A DNA stretch of 64,000 bases from SIG622 sp045652245 (GTDB taxonomy: Bacteria; Bacillota; Clostridia; Oscillospirales; CAG-382), in assembly GCA_045652245.1 (NCBI GenBank), contig JAZRTY010000039.1:4824-68823 (forward strand). The letters are read 5' to 3'. Position numbers and translations under genes: made by a program. The number at the start of each line of letters is the position of its first letter. Within the stretch, counting starts at the first letter, position 1. Shown piece after piece: positions 16,213-24,632 of the stretch. The notes under the pieces are model-generated. The model was not told the DNA's origin. It made no database searches and saw only the letters and a list, made by a program, of their open reading frames with translations.

Positions 16213-16581
16213 ATGTTACAACAGCAGTCTATGATGAAGGTTGCCGATAACACCGGCGCCAAGGAAATCATGTGCATTCGTGTGCTCGGCGGAACAGGCA
16301 GAAGATACGCAAGAATCGGCGACGTTGTCGTTGCGGCAGTCAAGAAAGCAACTCCCGGTGGTGTTGTTAAAAAGGGTGACGTAGTTAAGGCAGTAGTCGT
16401 AAGAACAGTACAGCCCCTTCGCCGTGCAGATGGCAGCTACATCAGATTTGATGAAAATGCAGCTGTTATTATAAAGGAAGACAAGAACCCCAGAGGTACT
16501 CGTATATTTGGACCGATTGCCAGAGAGCTTCGTGAAAAGGATTATTTAAAGATTCTTTCACTTGCTCCGGAAGTACTTTAA
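16213..16581 (+). CDS. rplN: 50S ribosomal protein L14
   Basis: With the ATG at 16213 the protein is 122 residues, the invariant family length, starting MLQQQSMMKVADNTGAKEIM. An earlier in-frame ATG at 16174 would add residues unrelated to L14 and has no ribosome site, while CAGGAGGA precedes 16213. L14 contacts 16S helix 14 at a subunit bridge and is the RsfS target. Confidence 0.98.
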   Translation: MLQQQSMMKVADNTGAKEIMCIRVLGGTGRRYARIGDVVVAAVKKATPGGVVKKGDVVKAVVVRTVQPLRRADGSYIRFDENAAVIIKEDKNPRGTRIFGPIARELREKDYLKILSLAPEVL

Positions 16582-16593
16582 GGAGGTCGCAAA

Positions 16594-16935
16594 ATGGCTA
16601 AAATTCTTACAAAATATCAGAAGAAACTCAATGTTCGTACAGGCGACACTGTAGTTATAATTTCAGGTGATGATAAGGGCAAGACCGGTAAGGTTCTTGA
16701 AGTGTCACCGGCTGAAGGCAAAATTATCGTTGAAGGCGTTAACATGATTACAAAGCATGTAAAGCCCAGACGTGAAGGCGAAGAAGGCGGCAGAATTCAG
16801 GCTGAAGGTGCTTTCTACGCATGTAAAGCAATGGTTGTATGCTCTAAGTGTAATAAGGGCGTAAGAGTTGCTCACAAAATTCTCGAAGATGGCTCAAAGA
16901 TCCGTGTTTGTGCAAAATGCGGCGAAAGCCTTTAA
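16594..16935 (+). CDS. rplX: 50S ribosomal protein L24
   Basis: At 113 residues it has the KOW motif GDTVVIISGDDKGKTGKVLEV (residues 17-37) and a C-terminal zinc-ribbon-like pair, CSKCNKGVR and CAKCGE, as in some bacterial L24 proteins. It begins 23S assembly at the tunnel exit. Gap of 12 bases from rplN; AGGAGG upstream. Confidence 0.97.
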   Translation: MAKILTKYQKKLNVRTGDTVVIISGDDKGKTGKVLEVSPAEGKIIVEGVNMITKHVKPRREGEEGGRIQAEGAFYACKAMVVCSKCNKGVRVAHKILEDGSKIRVCAKCGESL

Positions 16936-16955
16936 TTTAAGGGAGGTAAAGCAAA

Positions 16956-17495
16956 ATGGCAAGACTTACAGAAATGTATAAAAATGAAGTTGCACCTGCC
17001 CTTATGAAAAAGTTCGAGTACAAGAGTCCTATGCAGATTCCGAAGATCGACAAGGTTGTTATCAACGTTGGTGCAGGTGAAGCTAAGGATAACTCAAAGG
17101 TAATCGATAACATTATCAATGACCTTGGTATTATCACAGGTCAGAAGGCAGTTGCGACAATCGCAAAGAAATCTGTTGCTAACTTCAAAATCCGTCAGGG
17201 TATGAAGCTTGGCGCTAAGGTTACTCTCAGAGGCGAAAAGATGTATGAGTTCCTCGACAGACTCTTCAATCTCTCTCTTCCCAGAGTTCGTGACTTCAAG
17301 GGTATCAATCCCAACTCCTTCGACGGCAGAGGTAACTACTCTCTCGGTCTTAAGGAACAGCTCATATTCCCTGAAATCGAATATGACAAGATTGATGCTA
17401 TCCGTGGTATGGATATTGCAATCGTAACAACAGCTACAAACGATGAGCATGCAAGAGAGCTTCTTGCTCTTATGGGCGCTCCGTTTGCAAAGTAA
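16956..17495 (+). CDS. rplE: 50S ribosomal protein L5
   Basis: At 179 residues it is standard length. The signatures are IPKIDKVVINVGAGEA near residue 30 and LPRVRDFKGINPNSFDGRGNYSLG (about residues 110-133). L5 carries 5S rRNA with L18 and touches the P-site tRNA. GGGAGG lies about 10 bases before the ATG. Confidence 0.98.
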   Translation: MARLTEMYKNEVAPALMKKFEYKSPMQIPKIDKVVINVGAGEAKDNSKVIDNIINDLGIITGQKAVATIAKKSVANFKIRQGMKLGAKVTLRGEKMYEFLDRLFNLSLPRVRDFKGINPNSFDGRGNYSLGLKEQLIFPEIEYDKIDAIRGMDIAIVTTATNDEHARELLALMGAPFAK

Positions 17496-17515
17496 TAGAG
17501 GGGTAGGAAAAGATT

Positions 17516-17701
17516 ATGGCAAAGAAATCAATGATTTTAAAGCAGCAGAGAAAGCAGAAGTTCTCTACTCGCGAATACAACAGATGTAAAATTTGTGGCC
17601 GCCCCCATGCTTATATGAGAAAGTACGGTATCTGCCGTATCTGTTTCAGAGAGCTTGCATACAAAGGCCAGATTCCGGGCGTTAGAAAGGCAAGCTGGTA
17701 A
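17516..17701 (+). CDS. rpsZ: 30S ribosomal protein S14, zinc type
   Basis: This 61-residue short form has two CxxC pairs (CKICGRPHAYMRKYGICRICF) that bind one zinc ion, the form used by most Firmicutes. It assembles late in the 30S head. AGGGGTAGG lies upstream. No zinc-independent paralogue is visible in this window. Confidence 0.97.
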   Translation: MAKKSMILKQQRKQKFSTREYNRCKICGRPHAYMRKYGICRICFRELAYKGQIPGVRKASW

Positions 17702-17751
17702 TACGCCAAGAGCGAAATACCAAAAAAATTAGCATTTAAGGAGGCAATAAA

Positions 17752-18147
17752 ATGCAGATAACAGACGTTATTGCGGATATGCTTACTCGTATTCGTAACG
17801 CAAGCAGCGCAAAGCACGAAACAGTAGACATTCCTGCATCAGGTGTTAAGAAAGCAATCGCTGACATCCTCTGCGAGGAAGGCTACGTAAGTGGCTATCA
17901 GATAATTGAAGACGGCAAGCAGGGTATCATCAGAGTTACTCTTAAGTACAATGCAAAGAAGCCTGTAATTCAGGGTCTTCGCAGAGTATCAAAGCCGGGT
18001 CTTAGAATTTACTCAGGCTGTGAAGATATGCCGGTAGTTATGAAGGGTCTTGGTACTGCTATCATTTCTACTTCTAAGGGCATTATGACAGACAAGAAGG
18101 CAAGACGTGAACACGTTGGTGGCGAAGTTCTTGCATTCATCTGGTAA
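17752..18147 (+). CDS. rpsH: 30S ribosomal protein S8
   Basis: At 131 residues it is normal length. The start TDVIADMLTRIRNASSAKHETVDIPASGVKKAI and the C-terminal GLGTAIISTSKGIMTDKKARREHVGGEVLAFIW are diagnostic. It binds the central domain of 16S rRNA and controls the spc operon in enterobacteria. AAGGAGG lies upstream; a 95-base gap follows before rplF. Confidence 0.98.
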   Translation: MQITDVIADMLTRIRNASSAKHETVDIPASGVKKAIADILCEEGYVSGYQIIEDGKQGIIRVTLKYNAKKPVIQGLRRVSKPGLRIYSGCEDMPVVMKGLGTAIISTSKGIMTDKKARREHVGGEVLAFIW

Positions 18148-18242
18148 TTTATCAAAAATAATCGGTGTATAATCACCCGTTTGCGTTTCAATAGACAGAA
18201 AAGACGCAGGCGTACTCTAAAATCATTTTAAGGAGAAAATTT

Positions 18243-18776
18243 ATGTCAAGAATCGGAAGAATGCCGATAACTGTTCCCGCCGGAGTTGAAGTAAAACTCG
18301 ACGGTGCAACACTTACGGTTAAGGGTAAGAACGGTACTCTTACACAGACTTTCCACCCTGATATGATTATCAAGGTTGAAGCTGGTGTAATTACTGTTGA
18401 AAGACCTACAGAAAACAAAAATCACAAGGCTCTTCACGGTCTTACAAGAACACTTATCTCAAATATGGTAGTAGGTGTTACAGAAGGCTACAAGAAGGAG
18501 CTTGAAATCAACGGCGTTGGTTACAGAGCACAGAAGAACGGCAAGAAGCTCGTTATGACACTCGGTTACTCACACCCTGTTGAAATGGAAGAACCTGCAG
18601 GCATCACATTCGATGTTCAGGAAAACAAGATTACAGTAAGCGGCGCTGACAAACAGCAGGTTGGTCAGGTTGCAGCTGAAATAAGAAGCAAGAGACCTCC
18701 GGAACCCTACCTTGGTAAGGGCGTTAAGTATGTTGAAGAACATATCAGACGTAAATCCGGTAAGGCCGGCAAATAA
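18243..18776 (+). CDS. rplF: 50S ribosomal protein L6
   Basis: At 177 residues it is typical. The start MSRIGRMPITVPAGVEV, the middle LEINGVGYRAQKNGKKLVMTLGYSHPVE and the C-terminal RSKRPPEPYLGKGVKY-EE signature place it firmly. L6 lies beside the factor-binding centre. AAGGAGAA precedes the ATG. The 95-base gap upstream contains a GTATAAT sequence without a good -35 partner. Confidence 0.98.
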   Translation: MSRIGRMPITVPAGVEVKLDGATLTVKGKNGTLTQTFHPDMIIKVEAGVITVERPTENKNHKALHGLTRTLISNMVVGVTEGYKKELEINGVGYRAQKNGKKLVMTLGYSHPVEMEEPAGITFDVQENKITVSGADKQQVGQVAAEIRSKRPPEPYLGKGVKYVEEHIRRKSGKAGK

Positions 18777-18797
18777 CGGGAAGGAGAGACAAGTACA

Positions 18798-19157
18798 ATG
18801 GTATCAAGAAAAGATGCAAATGCACAGAGAAAAAAGAGACACATCAGAGTACGTGCTAAAATTTCCGGCACAGCAGCTCGCCCCCGTCTTTGCGTATATC
18901 GTTCACTCAATAACATCTATGTTCAGATTATTGATGACACCTGTGGTAAGACACTTGTAAGCGCTTCTTCTGTTGAAAAAGAGTTCGGCAAGAACGGTGG
19001 TAACAAGGAAGATGCAAAGAAGGTTGGAGAACTCGCAGCAAAGCGTGCTCTCGAAAAGGGTATTACAGAAGTCGTTTTCGACAGAGGCGGCTATCTCTTC
19101 CACGGACGTGTAGCAGCACTCGCTGAAGGCGCCCGCGCGGCAGGACTTAAATTCTAA
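18798..19157 (+). CDS. rplR: 50S ribosomal protein L18
   Basis: At 119 residues it is standard. A basic head (SRKDANAQRKKRHIRVRAKISG) is followed by the 5S rRNA-binding core PRLCVYRSLNNIYVQIIDD and ends with FDRGGYLFHGRVAALAEGARAAGLKF, which is diagnostic. GGGAAGGAG lies upstream of the ATG. It lies 21 bases after rplF and 12 before rpsE. Confidence 0.98.
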   Translation: MVSRKDANAQRKKRHIRVRAKISGTAARPRLCVYRSLNNIYVQIIDDTCGKTLVSASSVEKEFGKNGGNKEDAKKVGELAAKRALEKGITEVVFDRGGYLFHGRVAALAEGARAAGLKF

Positions 19158-19169
19158 GGAGGTTTACCA

Positions 19170-19673
19170 ATGGCTAAGAACATAGATACAGCAACAAACG
19201 AACTTGAAGAAACAGTCGTTGTCACAAGACGTGTTTCCAAGACTGTAAAGGGTGGACGTATTATGCGTTTCGCTGCAGTAGTTGTTGTTGGTGACAGAAA
19301 CGGTCACATCGGCTACGGTACAGGTAAATCAGCCGAAGTACCCGAAGCTATTAAGAAAGCAATCGAAGATGCAAAGAAGAATATGATTACAGTATCCCTC
19401 AAGGGTACATCTATTCCTCACGAAGTAATCGGTGAATTTGGTGCAGCAAGAGTACTTATAAAGCCTGCTGCAGAAGGTACCGGTATCATCGCCGGAGGTA
19501 CTTGCCGTGCAGTTCTTGAACTTGCAGGTATCAGAGACATCCGTGCAAAATCACTTCGTTCAAACAACAAAATCAATGTAGTTAAGGCTACATTTGCAGG
19601 TCTTGCAAGCCTTAGAACAGCACAGGAAGTTGCTGCTCTCAGAGGTAAGAATGCACAGGACCTTACAAAGTAA
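19170..19673 (+). CDS. rpsE: 30S ribosomal protein S5
   Basis: At 167 residues it is normal. The double-stranded RNA-binding region VVVTRRVSKTVKGGRIMRFAAVVVVGD and the C-terminal GTCRAVLELAGIRDIRAKSLRSNN match the family. S5 functions in decoding accuracy and in mRNA entry. AAGGAGG lies 9 bases before the ATG. Confidence 0.98.
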   Translation: MAKNIDTATNELEETVVVTRRVSKTVKGGRIMRFAAVVVVGDRNGHIGYGTGKSAEVPEAIKKAIEDAKKNMITVSLKGTSIPHEVIGEFGAARVLIKPAAEGTGIIAGGTCRAVLELAGIRDIRAKSLRSNNKINVVKATFAGLASLRTAQEVAALRGKNAQDLTK

Positions 19674-19689
19674 TAGGAGGACGCAGATA

Positions 19690-19875
19690 ATGGCACAGAT
19701 TAAGGTAACTCTAAAAAAGAGTCTTATTGGCCGTAAGGCTAATCACATTGCTACTGCGAATTCCATGGGACTTCGCAAGATCGGCGATACAAGCATTCAG
19801 ACAAAGAATGCAGCTACAGAAGGTAAAATCGCCCTCATCAGCTATCTTGTTGATGCTGAAGAAGTAAATGGCTAA
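19690..19875 (+). CDS. rpmD: 50S ribosomal protein L30
   Basis: With the ATG at 19690, after AGGAGGACGCAG, the protein is 61 residues, starting MAQIKVTLKKSLIGRKANHIATANSM, with LRKIGDTSI following; this is the standard bacterial L30. The frame is open further upstream into rpsE but without a ribosome site. L30 is lacking from some bacteria but retained here. Confidence 0.96.
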   Translation: MAQIKVTLKKSLIGRKANHIATANSMGLRKIGDTSIQTKNAATEGKIALISYLVDAEEVNG

Positions 19876-19926
19876 TTAAGATAGCACCAATTCGGACATT
19901 CGTGTCCAGAGAAAGGATGAATTAAA

Positions 19927-20370
19927 ATGAAGCTTCATGAACTTACACCTGCTGCAGGTTCAGCGCAGAAGGCTTGGAGAAAGGGACGTGGTCCCGGCTC
20001 AGGTAACGGCAAGACTGCAGGTAAAGGTCACAAGGGTCAGAACGCAAGAAGCGGCGGCGGTGTACGTCCCGGCTTTGAAGGCGGTCAGATTCCTATGTAC
20101 AGAAGACTCCCTAAGAGAGGCTTTACAAACGATATGTTCAAGAAGGAATACGCTATTATTAACGTAGGAGCTCTTGATAAATTTGAAGATGGCGCAACTG
20201 TTACAGTTGAAACACTTGTAGCTGAGGGCATGATAAGAAACATCAAGAGTGGTGTTAAGGTTCTCGGTACAGGCGACATCACAAAGAAGCTCACAGTACA
20301 GGCAAACCTCTTCTCTGCATCAGCTAAAGAGAAAATCGAGGCTGCCGGAGGAAAGGCTGAGGTGATTTGA
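19927..20370 (+). CDS. rplO: 50S ribosomal protein L15
   Basis: At 147 residues it is standard. The N-terminal Gly/Arg-rich extension (GRGPGSGNGKTAGKGHKGQNARSGGG), GFEGGQIPMYRRLPKRGF and the C-terminal L18e-like domain are typical. It ends with TGA one base before the TTG start of secY, indicating translational coupling. Confidence 0.98.
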   Translation: MKLHELTPAAGSAQKAWRKGRGPGSGNGKTAGKGHKGQNARSGGGVRPGFEGGQIPMYRRLPKRGFTNDMFKKEYAIINVGALDKFEDGATVTVETLVAEGMIRNIKSGVKVLGTGDITKKLTVQANLFSASAKEKIEAAGGKAEVI

Positions 20371-20371
20371 A

Positions 20372-21682
20372 TTGTTGCAGACACTTAAAAATGCGTGGAA
20401 GGTAGAAGAGACCAGAAAAGCACTCCTTTTTAATCTGCTGATTATTTTTATATTCCGTCTCGGTACAGCAATTCCGGTTCCGTACGTTGATTCTGCAGCT
20501 CTCCATGATTTTTTCAACATGGGTGACGGTGTAGCATCGCTTTTCCAGTATTTTAACCTACTTTCAGGTGACGCTTTTGCTAAAGCTACCCTGTTTGCAC
20601 TTTCAATCACACCTTATATTAACGCTTCAATTATTATGCAGCTTTTAACTATCGCAATTCCTGCTCTTGAAAGACTTTCAAAGCAGGGTGATGAAGGTAG
20701 AAAGAAGATTGCTCAGATTACAAGATACGCAACAGTAGTTCTCGCAGTTCTCACAGCTTTTGGTTACTACACATTCCTCAGAAACCAGCCGTGGACAGAT
20801 ATTAACGGTGCTCAGCATTACGGCTTCCTCTTTGACAAGGGCGTTTTCGCTGCAATCGTTATTATCGTAGCTTACTGTGCGGGTGCATCCATCATTATGT
20901 GGCTCGGTGAGCAGATTAACGAAAAGGGTATCGGTAACGGTATTTCAATAATCCTTTTCGCTAACATCGTAGCAAGCCTTCCGTCGCAGATTATGGGTGG
21001 CTTCGGTATCTACACACAGGTTATCGGTATTATCGCAGTAGCACTTATACTTCTTCTGTATATTGCTACAATGTGGTTCGTAGTTTATATCAGCGATGCA
21101 GAACACAGAATCCCCGTTCAGTATGCTAAGCGTCAGGTTGGCAGAAAAATGTACGGCGGTCAAAACTCCTTCCTTCCCTTGAAGGTCAATATGACAGGTG
21201 TTATGCCGATGATTTTCGCATCTGCTATCGTTTCTATCCCGGATACAATTGCGATGTTCTCAGCTAAGTTCGCAAACAGCGCACTTTATACACGTTGGCT
21301 CTCTTCAAGAGGCCCCGTTTATATAGTATTTTTCTTCCTGCTTATAGTTGCTTTTGCGTACTTCTATGTTGCTATCTCCTTCAATCCTACTGAAGTTGCT
21401 AACAACTTAAAGAAGAACAGTGGTACAATCCCGGGTATCCGTCCCGGTAAGCCTACAGTTGATTATATTACAAGAATACTCAACAGAGTAACTCTTATCG
21501 GCGCTTTTGCAATCGGTATTATCGCTATAATTCCTTTTGTTCTGGCTGCTGTTAACCCGAACTTTGCATTCCTTCAGTTTGGTGGTTCTTCAATAATCAT
21601 TGTTGTAGGTGTTGTACTTGAAGTATGGCGTGCTCTTGAAGCTAAACTTTCAATGCGCCACTACAAGGGCTTCCTCGATTAA
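20372..21682 (+). CDS. secY: preprotein translocase subunit SecY
   Basis: Central channel of the Sec translocon, with ten membrane helices in 436 residues. The start is TTG: LQTLKNAWKVEETRKALLFNLL aligns with normal SecY starts, and AGGTGAT lies about 6 bases upstream inside the rplO end. The signatures are FRLGTAIPVPYVD, the plug region after it, LGEQINEKGIGNGISIILFANI (helix 4-5) and the cytosolic loop with FNPTEVANNLKKNSGTIPGIRPG. It is co-translated with rplO and followed by adk after 32 bases. Confidence 0.98.
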   Translation: MLQTLKNAWKVEETRKALLFNLLIIFIFRLGTAIPVPYVDSAALHDFFNMGDGVASLFQYFNLLSGDAFAKATLFALSITPYINASIIMQLLTIAIPALERLSKQGDEGRKKIAQITRYATVVLAVLTAFGYYTFLRNQPWTDINGAQHYGFLFDKGVFAAIVIIVAYCAGASIIMWLGEQINEKGIGNGISIILFANIVASLPSQIMGGFGIYTQVIGIIAVALILLLYIATMWFVVYISDAEHRIPVQYAKRQVGRKMYGGQNSFLPLKVNMTGVMPMIFASAIVSIPDTIAMFSAKFANSALYTRWLSSRGPVYIVFFFLLIVAFAYFYVAISFNPTEVANNLKKNSGTIPGIRPGKPTVDYITRILNRVTLIGAFAIGIIAIIPFVLAAVNPNFAFLQFGGSSIIIVVGVVLEVWRALEAKLSMRHYKGFLD

Positions 21683-21714
21683 TTGCGTTTTTTGACCGAG
21701 AAAGGAAAATTCTG

Positions 21715-22350
21715 ATGAAGATTATATTTTTCGGTGCCCCCGGTGCAGGTAAGGGTACACAGGCTGAAATCGTCAGCGAAAAGCTTGGTGTTCCGACAAT
21801 ATCCACCGGTGCGATTATCAGAAGTGCCATAAAAGAAGGCACTGAAATGGGCAAGGCTGCCAAGGCTCAGATTGAGAAGGGTGGACTTGTTCCGGATGAA
21901 GTTGTTATAGGTATAATTAAGGAAAGACTCAGCAAGGACGACTGCAAAAACGGTTTTATCCTTGACGGTTTTCCAAGAACAGTTCCACAGGCAAAGGCTC
22001 TTGACGAAATGGGAATTTCAGTTGACGTAGTTCTTGACCTTGAAGTTGAGGACGAGGCAATAGTTAAGAGAATGAGTGGCAGACGGGTATGTCTTTCATG
22101 TGGTGCTTCTTATCACACAGATTATAAGAAGCCGAAGACAGAAGGTGTCTGCGATGCTTGTGGTGAAGCACTCACTTGCCGTGCAGATGATGCTCCGGAG
22201 GTAGTGCAGTCAAGACTCAAGGTTTACCATGAGGAAACCGAACCTCTCAAGGACTATTATTCCGAAAAGGGAAATCTCAAGATTGTCTATGGACAAGAGG
22301 AGCTTTCCGAAACTACAAGACTTACTCTTGAAGCACTTGGAATAAAGTAA
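21715..22350 (+). CDS. adk: adenylate kinase
   Basis: Interconverts AMP and ATP with ADP. The P-loop is GAPGAGKGTQ (residues 7-16); the AMP-binding core has ISTGAIIRSAI and GFPRTVPQAKALD. The lid is the zinc type with CLSCGASYH and a second CDACG, as in Gram-positives. The length of 211 fits the long-lid form. RBS AAAGGA precedes the ATG. In the usual secY-adk-map order. Confidence 0.98.
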   Translation: MKIIFFGAPGAGKGTQAEIVSEKLGVPTISTGAIIRSAIKEGTEMGKAAKAQIEKGGLVPDEVVIGIIKERLSKDDCKNGFILDGFPRTVPQAKALDEMGISVDVVLDLEVEDEAIVKRMSGRRVCLSCGASYHTDYKKPKTEGVCDACGEALTCRADDAPEVVQSRLKVYHEETEPLKDYYSEKGNLKIVYGQEELSETTRLTLEALGIK

Positions 22351-22365
22351 GATACAGGAATTGCT

Positions 22366-23112
22366 ATGATTAAACTCAAAAACAAAGAACAGCTCGAAAA
22401 AATGCGTATAGCAGGCAGAATTACTGCAACGGCTCTTGAGGTTGCCCGTGAGCATATAAAGCCGGGTGCTACCCCTCTTGCCGTTGACAGGGCAATTCGC
22501 CATTATATCGAAAAAGAAGGTGCAAAGCCTTCCTTCCTCGGTTATGGTGGATTCCCTGCAAGTGCCTGCATCAGCATAAACGACGAAGTAATCCACGGCA
22601 TACCCAACGATACACCGTTTTCCGACGGTGACCTTGTAAAGGTTGATGTCGGAGCATATATAGGCGGTTTTCACGGTGACAGCGCAAGAACTTTCTTTTG
22701 TGGTAACGTTTCGGAAGAAGCAATACGACTTGAAAAAGTTACAAGAGAAGCCTTCTTTGCAGGAATGGAAAGAGCGCTTATCGGCGCAAGACTCGGAGAT
22801 ATATCTTCTGCCGTGCAGAGGGTTGTCGAGGAAGCAGGCTTTTCGGTTGTTCGGGAATATGTCGGACACGGAATAGGCAGTTCACTTCATGAAGACCCGG
22901 AAGTTCCGAATTTCGGAAGAGAAGGTCGTGGAATGAGGCTTATGGAAGGTATGGTGCTTGCTCTGGAGCCTATGGTTAACGCAGGCGATTTCAGGGTAAA
23001 GGTACTTCCTAACGACTGGACTGTCGTAACTGTCGATGGTAGTCTTTCGGCACACTTCGAGAACACCATAGCTATTACCGGAAACGGTCCGGAAATACTC
23101 ACAAAGATTTAA
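22366..23112 (+). CDS. map: methionine aminopeptidase, type I
   Basis: Removes the initiator methionine from nascent chains with a dinuclear metal site. At 248 residues it is standard. Metal ligands are visible in VDVGAYIGGFHGDSARTF (two Asp), YVGHGIGSSLHEDPEVPN (His), LEPMVN (Glu) and the late FENTIAIT (Glu). It begins 15 bases after adk with a weak CAGGA site. The KOW-domain gene that often follows map in Clostridia is absent; a structured RNA occupies the gap. Confidence 0.97.
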   Translation: MIKLKNKEQLEKMRIAGRITATALEVAREHIKPGATPLAVDRAIRHYIEKEGAKPSFLGYGGFPASACISINDEVIHGIPNDTPFSDGDLVKVDVGAYIGGFHGDSARTFFCGNVSEEAIRLEKVTREAFFAGMERALIGARLGDISSAVQRVVEEAGFSVVREYVGHGIGSSLHEDPEVPNFGREGRGMRLMEGMVLALEPMVNAGDFRVKVLPNDWTVVTVDGSLSAHFENTIAITGNGPEILTKI

Positions 23113-23134
23113 GGACTTAAAAATTAAAATATTC

Positions 23135-23263
23135 TTGCCCGAGATAGTATTCAGGCTGGATTCTGTGATATACCGAAGGAGCAGGTATGCTGAACCTGGG
23201 TATTCGGTGAAAAAAGAGCTTACCTTCACAGACCTTGCCGCGGCAGAATTTATTGCAGGGCAA
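23135..23263 (+). ncRNA. structured leader RNA before infA
   Basis: The 191-base map-infA gap folds by eye into nested helices: TTGCCC (23135-23140) / GGGCAA (23258-23263) closes a domain containing ATTCTG (23160-23165) / CAGAAT (23244-23249), ACCGAA (23172-23177) / TTCGGT (23203-23208) and CAGGT (23182-23186) / ACCTG (23194-23198). No coding frame fits. Its position before a gene with a non-canonical start suggests control of infA translation; the class is not one I recognise. Confidence 0.6.
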
Positions 23264-23303
23264 AAAATTATAATCCTAAAAATTTTAGTTTGGAGGGATT
23301 GTC

Positions 23304-23522
23304 CTGGCTAAGGATGACGTAATAGAGTTTGAAGGCGTAGTGCTTGAAGCACTCCCGAATGCTCAGTTTAAAGTCAAGCTCCCGAATGAGCACGTGATTA
23401 CAGCTCACATCTCGGGAAAACTCAGAATGAATTTCATCAAAATTCTTCCGGGCGATAAGGTTACAGTCGAGGTATCGGTTTATGACCTTTCTAAAGGAAG
23501 AATAACTTGGAGAGCAAAGTAA
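23304..23522 (+). CDS. infA: translation initiation factor IF-1, apparent CTG start
   Basis: OB-fold factor that binds the 30S A site. From the CTG at 23304 the product is 72 residues, the exact family length, and reads (M)AKDDVIEFEGVVLEALPNA, aligning residue for residue with the conserved start of IF-1. No in-frame ATG, GTG or TTG exists at or near this position; the next in-frame GTG (23340) would delete the first 12 residues including the first strand. GGAGGG lies about 7 bases before the CTG. A TTG at 23300 is out of frame. Product identity is certain; use of CTG, or of the in-frame ATT at 23298, is inference. Confidence 0.9.
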   Translation: MAKDDVIEFEGVVLEALPNAQFKVKLPNEHVITAHISGKLRMNFIKILPGDKVTVEVSVYDLSKGRITWRAK

Positions 23523-23557
23523 GCTCAAACATTTAGTATAACAGGAGGTAAAAGAAA

Positions 23558-23671
23558 ATGAAAGTTAGACCTTCAGTGAAAAAAATCTGCGAAAAGTGCA
23601 AAATAATCAAGAGACACGGTATTATTATGGTTATTTGCGAAAATCCGAAACATAAGCAGAAACAAGGTTGA
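23558..23671 (+). CDS. rpmJ: 50S ribosomal protein L36
   Basis: A 37-residue protein, MKVRPSVKKICEKCKIIKR and then GIIMVICENPKHKQKQG, ending in TGA. The CxxC...C...H pattern is the zinc-binding L36 form. AGGAGG lies about 10 bases upstream. It sits between infA and rpsM as in most bacteria. Confidence 0.97.
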   Translation: MKVRPSVKKICEKCKIIKRHGIIMVICENPKHKQKQG

Positions 23672-23781
23672 GAAACAATTGCCGTAGGCAATGTTTGGCA
23701 GTAAAAGGATTTTCGAATCACTTTCGTAACCGGAAATAAAATTGAATTTCCGTAATTTTTTGGAAAGAGGTGCATTAAAAA

Positions 23782-24150
23782 ATGGCTCGTATAGCAGGTG
23801 TAGATTTGCCAAGAGAAAAGCGTGTTGAAATCGGTTTGACATACGTTTTCGGAATTGGCTTGACCAGCTCAAAAAAGATTCTTGAAAAAACAGGAATCAA
23901 CCCCGATACAAGAGTTAAGGACCTTACAGAAGACGACGTAGCAAAGCTCCGTGAGGTTATCGAGCACGAATACACAGTAGAAGGTGACCTTCGCCGTGAT
24001 GTTGCGCTCAACATTAAGCGTCTTGTAGAAATTGATTGTTACAGAGGAAAGAGACACCGTAAGGGTCTTCCCGTTAGAGGTCAGCGTACAAAGACTAATG
24101 CTAGAACTCGTAAGGGTCCGGCTAAGACAATCGCTAACAAGAAGAAATAA
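23782..24150 (+). CDS. rpsM: 30S ribosomal protein S13
   Basis: At 122 residues it is standard. MARIAGVDLPREKRVEIGLTYVFGIG and the C-terminal RGKRHRKGLPVRGQRTKTNARTRKGP are diagnostic. S13 makes the head-to-50S bridges. GAGGTG lies upstream. The 110-base gap before it contains ATTGCCgtaGGCAAT and GGAAAT/ATTTCC hairpins. Confidence 0.98.
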   Translation: MARIAGVDLPREKRVEIGLTYVFGIGLTSSKKILEKTGINPDTRVKDLTEDDVAKLREVIEHEYTVEGDLRRDVALNIKRLVEIDCYRGKRHRKGLPVRGQRTKTNARTRKGPAKTIANKKK

Positions 24151-24190
24151 ATTTGTGTAAGTTCTCTTACGCAGGAAGGAGTATCGGAAA

Positions 24191-24592
24191 ATGGCTAAAG
24201 CAGTAGCTAAGAAAGGCGTATCAAGAAAGCGCCGCGAACGCAAAAATATCGAAAAAGGTGCAGCACATATCAGCTCAACCTTTAACAATACTATCGTTAC
24301 CATTTCTGATGTAAACGGTAACACCATTTCTTGGGCAAGTGCCGGTGAAATGGGCTTCAGAGGCTCAAGAAAGTCAACTCCGTTCGCTGCACAGTCTGCA
24401 GCTGAAACAGCAGCAAAGGCTGCTATGGAGCACGGTCTTAAGACTGTTGAAGTATACGTAAAGGGACCCGGTCAGGGAAGAGAATCTGCAATCAGAGCTC
24501 TCCAGACAGCAGGTCTTGACATCACTCTTATTAAGGATGTAACCCCGATTCCTCACAACGGATGCCGTCCCCCCAAGCGTAGACGTGTATAA
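24191..24592 (+). CDS. rpsK: 30S ribosomal protein S11
   Basis: At 133 residues it is normal. The core GAAHISSTFNNTIVTISDVNGN and the C-terminal IKDVTPIPHNGCRPPKRRRV are signatures. S11 lies on the 30S platform near the Shine-Dalgarno helix. GGAAGGAG lies upstream. Confidence 0.98.
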   Translation: MAKAVAKKGVSRKRRERKNIEKGAAHISSTFNNTIVTISDVNGNTISWASAGEMGFRGSRKSTPFAAQSAAETAAKAAMEHGLKTVEVYVKGPGQGRESAIRALQTAGLDITLIKDVTPIPHNGCRPPKRRRV

Positions 24593-24632
24593 TCGTTTTG
24601 TGAAAAGATACATTTAAAGGAGGAATATCAAA

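Noticed and set aside
11174..16343. Many long open frames antisense to ribosomal protein genes
   Set aside because: They mirror the codon bias of the sense genes and have no ribosome sites or recognisable motifs.
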